Source: Collinsella aerofaciens
GTDB lineage: Bacteria > Actinomycetota > Coriobacteriia > Coriobacteriales > Coriobacteriaceae
Assembly: GCF_015557435.1 (NCBI RefSeq)
Contig: NZ_JADNOH010000027.1
Coordinates: 1-47,170, forward strand
Direction of reading: 5' to 3'
Length of the DNA: 47,170 nt
Positions 29,301 to 36,547 of the stretch are shown one piece after another. The translations under genes and the position numbers were made by a program. Each line of letters begins with the position of its first letter. Position 1 is the stretch's first letter. The notes beneath the pieces were generated by a model. That model was not told the origin of the DNA. It made no database searches and saw nothing but the letters and a program-made list of their open reading frames with translations.

Positions 29301-32300
29301 GATGGTGCTACCTCCTACGACCTTAAGGTCGACGGCACTGTGTTTGCCGTGGGTGATGCGGCCGAGTTCACGCACACCGACCTCGCCTACAATAGCAAGC
29401 ACACCTACCAGATTCGTTCGCGCAACGCCGAAGGTTACTCCGCCTGGAGCGATGTGCTCGAGGCGAACTCCGCACTCGATCCGTGGCGGAACGTCCCCGA
29501 CGCCGAGGAAATCACCTGGGAGGGCTCACTTTACGGCAGCCATAAGGCCGAGCTCGCCTTCGACCATGAGTTCCAGTCGGGCGACGGCGGTTTCCACTCC
29601 GGTGGCAACGATCTGGGCAAGGCGCTTACCGTTGACTATGGACGCGCTTACAAGCTCGATAAGCTCGAGTACTATCCGCGCGATGACGCCGGCAACGGCA
29701 CCGTGACCAAGATGCGTGTTGAGACGAGTCTCGATGGCGTCCACTGGACGAGCCAGGAGGTCGATTGGGCACGTTCCGCTGATTGTAAGACGGTAGCGTT
29801 TGACGGCACCGTGGCCGCCCGTTACGTGCGCATGACACCGCTCGCCTCGGTCGGCAATTTCTTCTCCGCGTCCGAGATTGCCATCTACAAGACCGACGGC
29901 ACGGATGGCTTCGCCGTGGGCTCCAACCTCAACAAGGCCACGATCTCCGACGGAGACTACTCCAACATGAAGAACTATCTGGGCCTCGAGAATCGCGAGC
30001 CCGATACCCCGACGTTCGGTTCGCAGATCCGCGACCACTTCGCCGACCTCAACGATAACGGCGTTTACGACGTCTACGATTACTCGTTCACCATGGCGGG
30101 TCTTGACGGCGGCACTAAACAAAAGGGCAAGGTCGCAGGTTCGCTCGCGGTGATTCCGAGCAAGACCGAGGTCGAGGCCGGTGATGAGATCACCGTTGAT
30201 GTCTATGCGGCCGACGCCAAGAACGTCAACGCCCTGGGCGCCCTCGTCAACTTCAAGAGCGACCAGTTCGAGTTTGTGTCCGAGAGCATCGCGCAGGACG
30301 GCTCGACTGCCGGCATGGAGAACCTGTCTCGCGAGAAGGTCCAGTTCGTGGACGGAACGCAGACTATCAATCTCGCCTTTGCCAACCGCGGCGATGGCAA
30401 GCTCTACAACGGTACTGGCGCGGTGGCGAGTTTCAAGCTCAAGGCCAAGACCGCCGGAAAGGTCGAACTGCCCTCGACATCTTGGCTTATCGGCCCGGCA
30501 TGCGACGCACTTGAGTTTGCGAGCGACGGCACGGTGACGATGCCGGACGTTCCTCAGCCAACGGTCGCCGAGTACGCCCAGGATGCCTTCAACATCACGA
30601 TGACCAACGATGAGCTCACGACCGACGACGGGACCAACGTCGAGAAACTTATCCAGCAGAAGAGCTATAACGCGCTGTTCGATAATAACGAGGGCGACAA
30701 CGGCTTTGAGTTCCTGTGGAACTGGAGTGGCAACTGGGACAGCGAGGGTAAGCTACCGAGTTACGTGAAGCTTCCCACCACGATGACATTCGCATTTAAG
30801 ACGCCGTCGAAACTCGATAGCGTCGAGGTCGTTAACCGCAACGGCGGCAACGGAACCGTACAGAAGATCAAGGCCGTCGTGACGTTCGAGGATGGCTCGA
30901 TCCAAGAGTTCGCGGGCGGGGAGTACGATTCCTTCCTGGCTCGCTACGCCTTTGACCTCTCTGCCGAGAACAAGGGCAAGAAGGTGACTAAGGTCGAGGT
31001 CACGCCGCTTGAGGCATCGGGTGACCAGATGCTCACACTGCGTGAGGTCAACTTCAACTACACGCAGGGTGTCGAGGCCATCGAGGGTGTCGAGCTAGGC
31101 AAGAACCAGACCGAGTTCTTTGAAGGCGACATTACGCCCGTCGACGCCAAGGCTACGCCTGAGAGCGCTGGCTACCCCTATGTGACGGTCGAGAGCTCCG
31201 ACCCCTCTGTGGTAAGCGTCTCCGCTGTTCAGGCTGGCGATAGCGTGAGCTACTACCTGCGTGCCAACAAGGCCGGCAAGGCAAAGATCACGGTGGCGTC
31301 GGTACTCGACCCCTCCAAGACCGCATCCTATGAGGTCGAGGTCAAGGCTGGTGTCGATACCTCTGCGCTCGTGGCAGCGCTTTCCAAGGCCGCGGGCTAC
31401 AGCGAGTCCGTCTACACCAAGGATTCCTATGCAGCTCTCACCACTGCGGTCGAGGCGGCTCGGAAGCTCCTCGACAGCGGCCAGGGCAGCTATAGCAAGA
31501 AGGATGTCGCAGACGCCACTGCCAAGATCGAGAAGGCAATCGACGGCCTCAAGATGCGCCCTGTCGATGAGAAGATCCTCATCAACACGCCCGAGAACCG
31601 CAAGAACGTCAAGGTGGCCGACTTCTCGAGTGAGGCCGACTACGAGGGCAGCAACGCCGTCAACGCTCTCGACGGCGACGAGCGGACGCTTTGGCACAGC
31701 GACTGGGCCCATGGGACCGGTATGCCCCAGTATCTGAGTGTCGACCTGGGCCGCGACTACGATCTCACCGACGTTACATTCCTGCCGCGCCAGGACGGCG
31801 GCACTAACGGCGATATCTTCGAGGCCGAGATACTGGTCTCCGACACTGCCGACGGTTATGAGATGGGCACCGCCGCGTCGATGGGTACGTTCGCCTTCGA
31901 CAACGACGGCCGCGTGCTCACCGACCGTGGCGACTGGAAGCAGATGAGCTTTGGCGCCGCGCGCGGTCGCTACGTGACCGTCAAGGTGATTCACGCCGGC
32001 GGTGGCGACGTTGATGCCTACTGCAGCATGGCGGAGCTCAAGTTCTACGGTACGGCCGTCCCCGATCCGGTGGCGAAGGATGATCTCGCTACCGCGATCG
32101 AAAAGGTTGATGCCGAGGTTGCTGCCGGCGACCTCAAGGCCGGTGACTACACCGAGGCCTCCTGGACGGCGCTCGAGAACGCCCTGGCGAGCGCCCGCGC
32201 CATCTTGAGCGATGAGGACGCCACGCAGGACGAGGTCGACCAGGCGCTCAGGGCGCTCGAGAGCGCCCGCGGCGCGCTCGAGAAGACCCCGGTGGTCCCG

Positions 32301-32741
32301 GTCGAGAATCCGACTAAGAAGCAGCTCAAGGCCCTGGTCAAGCAGGCGAAGGAGACTGACACCAGGGGCAAGACGGACGAGTCTGTCAAGGCCCTGACGG
32401 ATGCCATTACCTACGCCGAGGACGTCTTGGGTGATGAGAATGCTTCCGACACCCAGCTCCAGGCGGCCTATGACCAGCTCAAGCTGGCCATTGAGAGCCT
32501 CAGGGATGCCGACTCCGGCAACCAGGGCGGCTCGGGCAACCAGGGTTCCGGCAATGGCTCGAACGGCGGCAACCAGGCGGGCAAGCCCGCAGGCGACAAG
32601 GCCCAGGGCAGCAAGAAGAACGGTTCGGCGATCCCCAATACCGGCGACCAGACGGCGGCGACCGTCGTGACCGTCGGTGGTCTCGGCGCCATCATCGCCG
32701 CGATCGGCGCTTTCTTCCATCGTCGCAGCAAGGCCAAGTAG
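26328..32741 (+). CDS. Wall-anchored multidomain GH31 glycosidase
   Basis: The product has 2137 residues: a signal peptide (1-37) and a GH31 catalytic region (about 90-850) with likely nucleophile Asp480 in LKTDVAW and likely acid/base Asp531 in GIWTGD. An FN3 domain follows (about 968-1049), then an F5/8-type CBM32-like domain (1049-1195), a dockerin-like DLNDNGVYDVYDY segment, a cohesin-like domain (1268-1408), a second discoidin-like region (1421-1580) and an Ig-like domain. FIVAR repeats (about 1677-1745, 1915-1990, 1995-2060) surround another CBM32-like domain (1750-1910). A Gly/Asn linker leads to sorting signal IPNTG (2102-2106). GAAAGGAG fixes ATG 26328. By family it cleaves alpha-glycosides; the domain set suggests host mucin glycans, possibly alpha-GalNAc, which is unproven. 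Confidence 0.92.
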   Translation: MRRNSIFTKRWVKGSAVLVATAATLVFANPQQAIATPLKGVDSATVSQSASNVVDIDFADGIKGRITFLEDGIFRYNVDPKGEFSEYATPRSKSHTAKIQAQPDTSDTYSKPSATVADKGDTIEITGGKATVILDKATGKMSIKSGDRVVVSESASLDLDKKGTVQTLAKEKSENFFGGGTQNGRFLHTNQTIAISNTNNWTDGGVASPNPFYWTSDGYGVLRNTFAEGSYDFGSTDSSTVTTLHSENEFDAYYFVATNEGASNVATEMLQDYYKVTGNPVLLPEYGFYLGHLNAYNRDGWSTTSGQKKWETKGSKSSSEKGDVKYESGMSTGYKLDGTLAAETLNGEGPTVDTENMKATDFDRQFSARQVIDDYEDNDMPLGWFLPNDGYGAGYGQNGYYKTGGVNSDGASSADRLNAVRANVDNLKKFTEYANSKGVSTGLWTQSNLEPDSNPETPWHLLRDFDAEVKTGGITTLKTDVAWVGSGYSFGLNGIKTAYDTVTTGANKRPNIITLDGWAGTQRFGGIWTGDQYGGNWEYIRFHIPTYIGQSLSGNPNIGSDMDGIFGGDPIISARDYQWKTFTPSMLDMDGWGTYRKSPMTHGDPYTGISRFYLKLKAQLMPYIYTSAASAANIDTGNGDAGLPMIRAMLLSDNSEYAASTSTQYQYMFGENFLVAPVYQDTQADENGNDIRNGIYLPNYGTDENPTIWIDYFSGKQYRGGQVLNNYEAPLWKLPLFVKANAIVPMYAENNNPEAVSDTNTKGTDRSQRIVEFFATEGDGTFTQYEDDGSSIENNTTEDDSYGTIDNISYGEHVSTVYSSKAAGGTATFTAEASQGGYNGYDSNRTTTFVANVSAKPTSVVAKNGGSALNVVEVDSQETFDAATPEAGQAVYFYSETPNLNHYGSDADGTEAEQGESFNNTKITTNPKVYVKFAKTDVAAAAQTLELGGFVNADATLTADRLNENLSAPTNLAAPEDATTPTSIKLTWGKVDGATSYDLKVDGTVFAVGDAAEFTHTDLAYNSKHTYQIRSRNAEGYSAWSDVLEANSALDPWRNVPDAEEITWEGSLYGSHKAELAFDHEFQSGDGGFHSGGNDLGKALTVDYGRAYKLDKLEYYPRDDAGNGTVTKMRVETSLDGVHWTSQEVDWARSADCKTVAFDGTVAARYVRMTPLASVGNFFSASEIAIYKTDGTDGFAVGSNLNKATISDGDYSNMKNYLGLENREPDTPTFGSQIRDHFADLNDNGVYDVYDYSFTMAGLDGGTKQKGKVAGSLAVIPSKTEVEAGDEITVDVYAADAKNVNALGALVNFKSDQFEFVSESIAQDGSTAGMENLSREKVQFVDGTQTINLAFANRGDGKLYNGTGAVASFKLKAKTAGKVELPSTSWLIGPACDALEFASDGTVTMPDVPQPTVAEYAQDAFNITMTNDELTTDDGTNVEKLIQQKSYNALFDNNEGDNGFEFLWNWSGNWDSEGKLPSYVKLPTTMTFAFKTPSKLDSVEVVNRNGGNGTVQKIKAVVTFEDGSIQEFAGGEYDSFLARYAFDLSAENKGKKVTKVEVTPLEASGDQMLTLREVNFNYTQGVEAIEGVELGKNQTEFFEGDITPVDAKATPESAGYPYVTVESSDPSVVSVSAVQAGDSVSYYLRANKAGKAKITVASVLDPSKTASYEVEVKAGVDTSALVAALSKAAGYSESVYTKDSYAALTTAVEAARKLLDSGQGSYSKKDVADATAKIEKAIDGLKMRPVDEKILINTPENRKNVKVADFSSEADYEGSNAVNALDGDERTLWHSDWAHGTGMPQYLSVDLGRDYDLTDVTFLPRQDGGTNGDIFEAEILVSDTADGYEMGTAASMGTFAFDNDGRVLTDRGDWKQMSFGAARGRYVTVKVIHAGGGDVDAYCSMAELKFYGTAVPDPVAKDDLATAIEKVDAEVAAGDLKAGDYTEASWTALENALASARAILSDEDATQDEVDQALRALESARGALEKTPVVPVENPTKKQLKALVKQAKETDTRGKTDESVKALTDAITYAEDVLGDENASDTQLQAAYDQLKLAIESLRDADSGNQGGSGNQGSGNGSNGGNQAGKPAGDKAQGSKKNGSAIPNTGDQTAATVVTVGGLGAIIAAIGAFFHRRSKAK

Positions 32742-32760
32742 CCCCAGCAACAGCTAAGCA

Positions 32761-32804
32761 AGCGTGCCCGCCGTCCCACCCAAGGACGGTGGGCATGCTT
32801 TTTG
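32761..32804 (+). terminator. Terminator after the GH31 gene
   Basis: A 16-position stem with two mismatches (32761-32776 with 32784-32799, loop CACCCAA) is followed by TTTTTG. Confidence 0.85.
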
Positions 32805-32886
32805 AATGTAGGCGGAAAGCTCCGACCCTTCGGCCTTAATCTCGCAAAGCATTCCGTCTCTCACCGAACACATCGGCATCGGTGGC

Positions 32887-32892
32887 TATACT
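32887..32892 (+). promoter_or_regulatory. -10 box upstream of purE
   Basis: TATACT lies 67 bases before the purE start. The position of a -35 box is not convincing. Confidence 0.4.
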
Positions 32893-32958
32893 TGAATTAT
32901 TTGCAGTTAAGGGTCGCGGATTCGCTGCGTCACCGCTCTCAACAGGAGGTCTATGTTT

Positions 32959-33423
32959 ATGGCAGATCAGAAGCCGGTTGTCGGGATCATCATGGGTTCC
33001 AAGTCCGATCTGGGCGTTATGGAAGGCTGCACCGCCGAGCTCGAGGCACTGGGTGTGCCCTATGAGCTCGTCATTGCGAGCGCGCACCGCACGCCGGCGA
33101 AGGTCCACGAGTGGGCTTCGACTGCCGCCGATCGCGGTATCAAAGTGATTATCGCCGCCGCCGGCAAGGCCGCTCACTTGGGTGGTGTCGTGGCTGCCTT
33201 TACGCCGCTGCCGGTTATCGGCGTGCCTATGAAGACGAGTGACCTGGGCGGTATGGATTCGCTGCTGTCGATGGTGCAGATGCCTTCGGGCGTGCCCGTG
33301 GCCTGCGTTGCCATCAACGGTGCCAAGAACGCCGCCATCTATGCCACACAGATTCTGGGTGCTTGCGACCCCGAGTACCGCAAGGTTATCGAGAAGATGA
33401 AGCAGGAGATGGCTGACGCCTAA
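32959..33423 (+). CDS. purE: N5-carboxyaminoimidazole ribonucleotide mutase
   Basis: The 154-residue class I PurE moves the carboxyl group of N5-CAIR to give CAIR in purine synthesis. Seen are GIIMGSKSDLGVME near the N-terminus with the substrate-binding Ser-Asp, the SAHRTP loop, AAAGKAAHLGGVVA and GVPMKTSDLGGMDSLLS. AGGAGG is nine bases before ATG 32959; an in-frame ATG at 32953 is only three bases from it. purK is not adjacent. A sortase gene follows 35 bases after the stop with no terminator between. Confidence 0.95.
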   Translation: MADQKPVVGIIMGSKSDLGVMEGCTAELEALGVPYELVIASAHRTPAKVHEWASTAADRGIKVIIAAAGKAAHLGGVVAAFTPLPVIGVPMKTSDLGGMDSLLSMVQMPSGVPVACVAINGAKNAAIYATQILGACDPEYRKVIEKMKQEMADA

Positions 33424-33458
33424 GCGTTCCGCCGTTTCACCGCAGTATAAGGAGAGCC

Positions 33459-34457
33459 ATGTCCGATTATCAGGGAAAACGATTCAAGGCTTCTCAGATT
33501 CCCGATCCGTCGAAGCCGGGTGCTGCCCGTGCGGCACAGCAGGGTCGGACATCCTCTCCTCAGCAGCCGCGCGCGCCGCGCCCCGTGACACCGGCGACGC
33601 ATCGTCGACAGGACGCGCCGGCCGCATATCGTCCTTCGTCTTATAGCTCCGCTAAGAAGCCGCCCCGGTCTTCATCGCATGCCGCGCCGTCGGATCGCAC
33701 CGAGCCGCCGCGCAAAAAGCGCCACTCCATTATTCCCATTCTGCTCATCATCATCGGTATCGGTCTGATTGTCGCCGCCGCCGCTATTTTTATTAATGCC
33801 CAGATTGGCTATAAGCAGGCGAGCGATTCGTATCAGAAAATCGAGAAGCAATATGTAAGCGATAAGGACGCCAGCGGCGTGCCGATTATCGACTTTGATG
33901 CGCTTGCTCAGACGAACCCCGAGATTGTGGGTTGGATTTACGTGCCGGGAACCAACATCAACTATCCCGTGGTGCAGACCAACAACAACTCCAAATACCT
34001 CAACACGCTGTTCGATGGCACGTCTAACGCCTCGGGTGCCATCTTCTTGGATAGCGATGACACCGCGCCGGGAATGGTCGACCAGCAGACCACGATCTAC
34101 GGCCACCATATGAACGATGGGTCGATGTTCAACGTGATTTCGGATACGACTGACCAGGCAACGTTCGATAGCATTGAATATGTGTACTACATCACGCGCG
34201 ATGCGACGTATAAGTTGCGTCCGCTGGCGACCAAGGTGGTCGAGGACACGTATGCCAAGGCGCGCACGACCAATTTTGAGGGCGACGACGGACTCAAGAA
34301 CTACCTGTCCGAGATGCTCGACGGCGCTTCTGCCGTGGCGAGTGATGCCACCGATCGTGCCGCTTCGGCAACTAAGGTTGTAACGCTTGTGACCTGTCGT
34401 TCGCTGTCGCTGAGCAACACACGCGCCGTCATGGTGCTCACGCCGGTCGAGGAATAA
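33459..34457 (+). CDS. Class B sortase with long proline-rich N-terminus
   Basis: The 332-residue protein has a Pro/Ser/Arg-rich cytoplasmic N-terminus (1-88), one membrane helix (about 90-112) and a sortase domain. Likely catalytic residues are His216 or His217 in IYGHHMNDGSMF, Cys313 in TLVTC and Arg322 in NTRAVM. The GWIYVPGTNINYPVVQ segment and the YGHHM motif mark class B. Sortases cut LPXTG-like signals and join the protein to peptidoglycan or to a pilin. No substrate gene is adjacent; the pilins and GH31 protein in this window carry suitable signals but may use other sortases. AAGGAG precedes the ATG. Confidence 0.9.
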   Translation: MSDYQGKRFKASQIPDPSKPGAARAAQQGRTSSPQQPRAPRPVTPATHRRQDAPAAYRPSSYSSAKKPPRSSSHAAPSDRTEPPRKKRHSIIPILLIIIGIGLIVAAAAIFINAQIGYKQASDSYQKIEKQYVSDKDASGVPIIDFDALAQTNPEIVGWIYVPGTNINYPVVQTNNNSKYLNTLFDGTSNASGAIFLDSDDTAPGMVDQQTTIYGHHMNDGSMFNVISDTTDQATFDSIEYVYYITRDATYKLRPLATKVVEDTYAKARTTNFEGDDGLKNYLSEMLDGASAVASDATDRAASATKVVTLVTCRSLSLSNTRAVMVLTPVEE

Positions 34458-34462
34458 GTTGT

Positions 34463-34505
34463 TCGAGAGTAGCTAAAAAGGCCCCGTCCCAAATTGGCTA
34501 CTCGA
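34463..34505. repeat. Imperfect inverted repeat after the sortase gene
   Basis: TCGAG-AG-TAGC on the left pairs with GCTACTCGA on the right, flanking AAAAAGGCCCCGTCCC. It may end the sortase transcript on the minus sense only. The GTCCC word and its position after a gene resemble the GGGACAG family, but membership is doubtful. Confidence 0.4.
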
Positions 34506-34524
34506 CGACGGTAAGGGAGAAATG

Positions 34525-34941
34525 ATGCTCGAGAGTGGCAAATTGATGCCTTCGATTGATGCTTGGCTGCGCGAGGCCAAGGCCGATGCTTCGGCGGCAG
34601 GCTGTGGGATGTATCTGACGCATAACGGTGTGGTGCGCGCGACGCCCAAGGCTGAGGTGCGCGGAGTCGAGACCGATGGCGTGGCGCCAGGCCACAGGGT
34701 GGGCGGCATGGTCTTTGACTACGACGCCGAAAAGGTACGGTCTGCTATCGAGACTACGCGCGCGATGCCGGGTATCGGCTATGTGCGCGTGTGGCTGGCA
34801 AGCGGCGAGCTTACCGTAGGTGACGACATCATGCTCGTGCTTATCGGCGGGGACATTCGCCCACACGTGGTCGATGCACTGCAGGCGCTCGTTGGCACCA
34901 TCAAGAACGAATGCGTGAGTGAGGTCGAGCGCGAGGCATAG
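34525..34941 (+). CDS. MoaE-like protein lacking part of the catalytic tail
   Basis: This 138-residue protein resembles the large subunit of molybdopterin synthase: CGMYLTHNGVVRATPK at the strand usually reading GAVVTFVGxVR, MVFDYDAEKVRSAI, and a VRVWLASGELTVGDDIMLVLI strand pair. The IK of the usual IKxxxPIWKKE end is kept (TIKNEC), but the following segment is SEVEREA, so the second conserved lysine is missing. No moaD, moaA or moaC gene is nearby. It may be a divergent or inactive homologue with another role. AAGGGAG lies five bases before ATG 34525. Confidence 0.7.
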   Translation: MLESGKLMPSIDAWLREAKADASAAGCGMYLTHNGVVRATPKAEVRGVETDGVAPGHRVGGMVFDYDAEKVRSAIETTRAMPGIGYVRVWLASGELTVGDDIMLVLIGGDIRPHVVDALQALVGTIKNECVSEVEREA

Positions 34942-34971
34942 AGGATTGCGTCGATAGAAGGATCGTTTATA

Positions 34972-35010
34972 AAAATGCCCACCGGTACGTGTGATACCGG
35001 CGGGCATTTT
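34972..35010. terminator. Bidirectional terminator between moaE-like and CmpB-type genes
   Basis: A 16-bp stem with one mismatch pairs AAAATGCCC..CCGGTA with TACCGG..GGGCATTTT; T-rich sequence lies on both sides. Confidence 0.85.
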
Positions 35011-35031
35011 GCGTTTTGGGCGCGGCGGGCG

Positions 35032-36261
35032 CTAAACGCGCGTGGCGTCCTTGGGGCTCATGGTCATGCTCTGGAAGCGGTTCTCCATGTAGTCGTTATC
35101 GAAATACTTGCCGTAGAACTGTGCGACGGGAATGTCCGGCTCCGTGCCGTTAACGCGCTGGTACCAGTAGTCGAGCGACTGCAGCGTCATGACGCCGTCG
35201 ACCAGCATAATGACGGTAAAGATGACGGTGGCCGAGTAGCGGCTCTTCCAGGGGATCTTGTTGATGAGCTTAAGCAGCCTCGGTAGCAGCAGCTTGATCC
35301 AGATGAGGCCACCTAGGCCCCACAGGCAGGCAAAGCCCGTGCAGGTGCGTCCGCCCGTGAGGACCACGAGCGGATCGGGCAAACCAAACAGCGTTATGTG
35401 CGAGTAGCTCCACGAGACCACGCCAAACGCGGTCTGCATAAACCAGCCCACGAACACCTCAAAGCTCGCGCCGAGCACAGCGCTCACCAGGAAAATGATG
35501 ATGGGGTTCTTTTTGTAGAAGCGGTTAAGCACCATGGTCATGAGCACGGCGCCAAATCCGTAGATGGGGCTGAAAGGGCCAAACAGCATGCCGGCGCGGT
35601 CCTGGTAGACGCCCGGGTCGTTGACCGTCATGTGCCAGATGTCCTCCAAGATAAGTCCCAGTACGCAGCAGACGAAGAATACCCAGAACAGGTTGAAGTA
35701 GTTGAGCTTGATGTAGCCCTCGCCGGTCTCATCGCGGCCGAGCATGCCCTCGGCGGCGGCATCGCGGTCGAGCATCTCCTGCAGGCGGCGCTGCAGCTCG
35801 CGCTCCTGACGCAGCGTGGGGTCGACGGTGGCCGAAAGCGCGATGAGGATGCCGAGCTGAATAGCGGGGCGCAGCAAGAAGGGCCCGATACCCTGGAGCA
35901 TCACGTCGACCAAAAGCTCGACGACGGTGAATGCAATAAGGATGTAGGACAGGCGGGCGGCGTTGCGGCGCTGGTTTTTGATAAGGTCCAGGCCAAAGAT
36001 GATTAGGATGACGGCACTTGCCGCAGAGAGCATGATGCCGGCGACGATAAGGCCGACTGCGACGAGCGTGTTGTCGCCGAGCTTTTCGGTGGCGTTGCCG
36101 TTAACAAGTGCCGTGATGACCTGCCACATAAAGGCAGCGACCGACGGGAGCGTGCCCACGCCGGAAAGGATGCACAGGACGGCGTACACCTTAATGATGA
36201 GGGGAATCTTCTTGACCTCTGTGGCGCTGGGGACGCTAGGGTCGAGTTCGTTTCGATCCAT
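35032..36261 (-). CDS. Putative membrane protein of the CmpB-type ABC permease family
   Basis: The 409-residue polytopic protein has an N-terminal half with four helices, a charged amphipathic segment (about 150-185, RQERELQRRLQEMLDRD), and a C-terminal half with the family features FWVFFVCCVLGLILEDIWH and GPFSPIYGFGAVLMTM. The C-half matches the family annotated as putative ABC transporter permease (CmpB type), a name resting on weak evidence since no ATPase or binding protein is adjacent. AAAGG and a good promoter support the start at 36261. The function is unknown. Confidence 0.8.
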   Translation of the reverse strand: MDRNELDPSVPSATEVKKIPLIIKVYAVLCILSGVGTLPSVAAFMWQVITALVNGNATEKLGDNTLVAVGLIVAGIMLSAASAVILIIFGLDLIKNQRRNAARLSYILIAFTVVELLVDVMLQGIGPFLLRPAIQLGILIALSATVDPTLRQERELQRRLQEMLDRDAAAEGMLGRDETGEGYIKLNYFNLFWVFFVCCVLGLILEDIWHMTVNDPGVYQDRAGMLFGPFSPIYGFGAVLMTMVLNRFYKKNPIIIFLVSAVLGASFEVFVGWFMQTAFGVVSWSYSHITLFGLPDPLVVLTGGRTCTGFACLWGLGGLIWIKLLLPRLLKLINKIPWKSRYSATVIFTVIMLVDGVMTLQSLDYWYQRVNGTEPDIPVAQFYGKYFDNDYMENRFQSMTMSPKDATRV

Positions 36262-36287
36262 ACAGAACCTTTCTCGCTTTGTTGTAG

Positions 36288-36316
36288 GTTATAAGGATAC
36301 GCCGCCGACCTGCCAA
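36288..36316 (-). promoter_or_regulatory. Promoter of the CmpB-type gene
   Basis: On the minus strand a -35 box TTGGCA (36316-36311) and a -10 box TATAAC (36293-36288) are separated by 17 bases. Confidence 0.7.
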
Positions 36317-36499
36317 AAGACAGGACGAACGTCCCAATTGCAACTTTGTAATCCCCAACGGCAGACGCGGCGGCCATCTGGGGGCGCGGGCACTTACACT
36401 GGACAGACCGATAAAATGTTTGGCAACAAAACTGATTATTAGCTCGGTGGGCTTTTAAAAAGCGCTGCTCATGCGCTGGGGAGCACGTCGCGCCGTGCG

Positions 36500-36505
36500 T
36501 ATAAT
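36500..36505 (+). promoter_or_regulatory. -10 box of the purF promoter
   Basis: A perfect TATAAT lies 42 bases before the purF start. The -35 region (CTGGGG near 36477) is weak. I see no purine riboswitch fold or PurR-type box that I could defend in the 286-base spacer. Confidence 0.5.
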
Positions 36506-36547
36506 AAGGCGGGTAACGCCAAAAATACGAGGCTCTGAGGGGATACC

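Noticed and set aside
31095-32750. 551-codon minus-strand frame opposite the GH31 gene
   Set aside because: It is the antisense shadow of the repeated FIVAR and CBM coding region, with no independent support.
36262-36547. Purine riboswitch upstream of purF
   Set aside because: I could not find the three-helix guanine-type core or conserved junction bases; only a -10 box and weak short repeats are seen.
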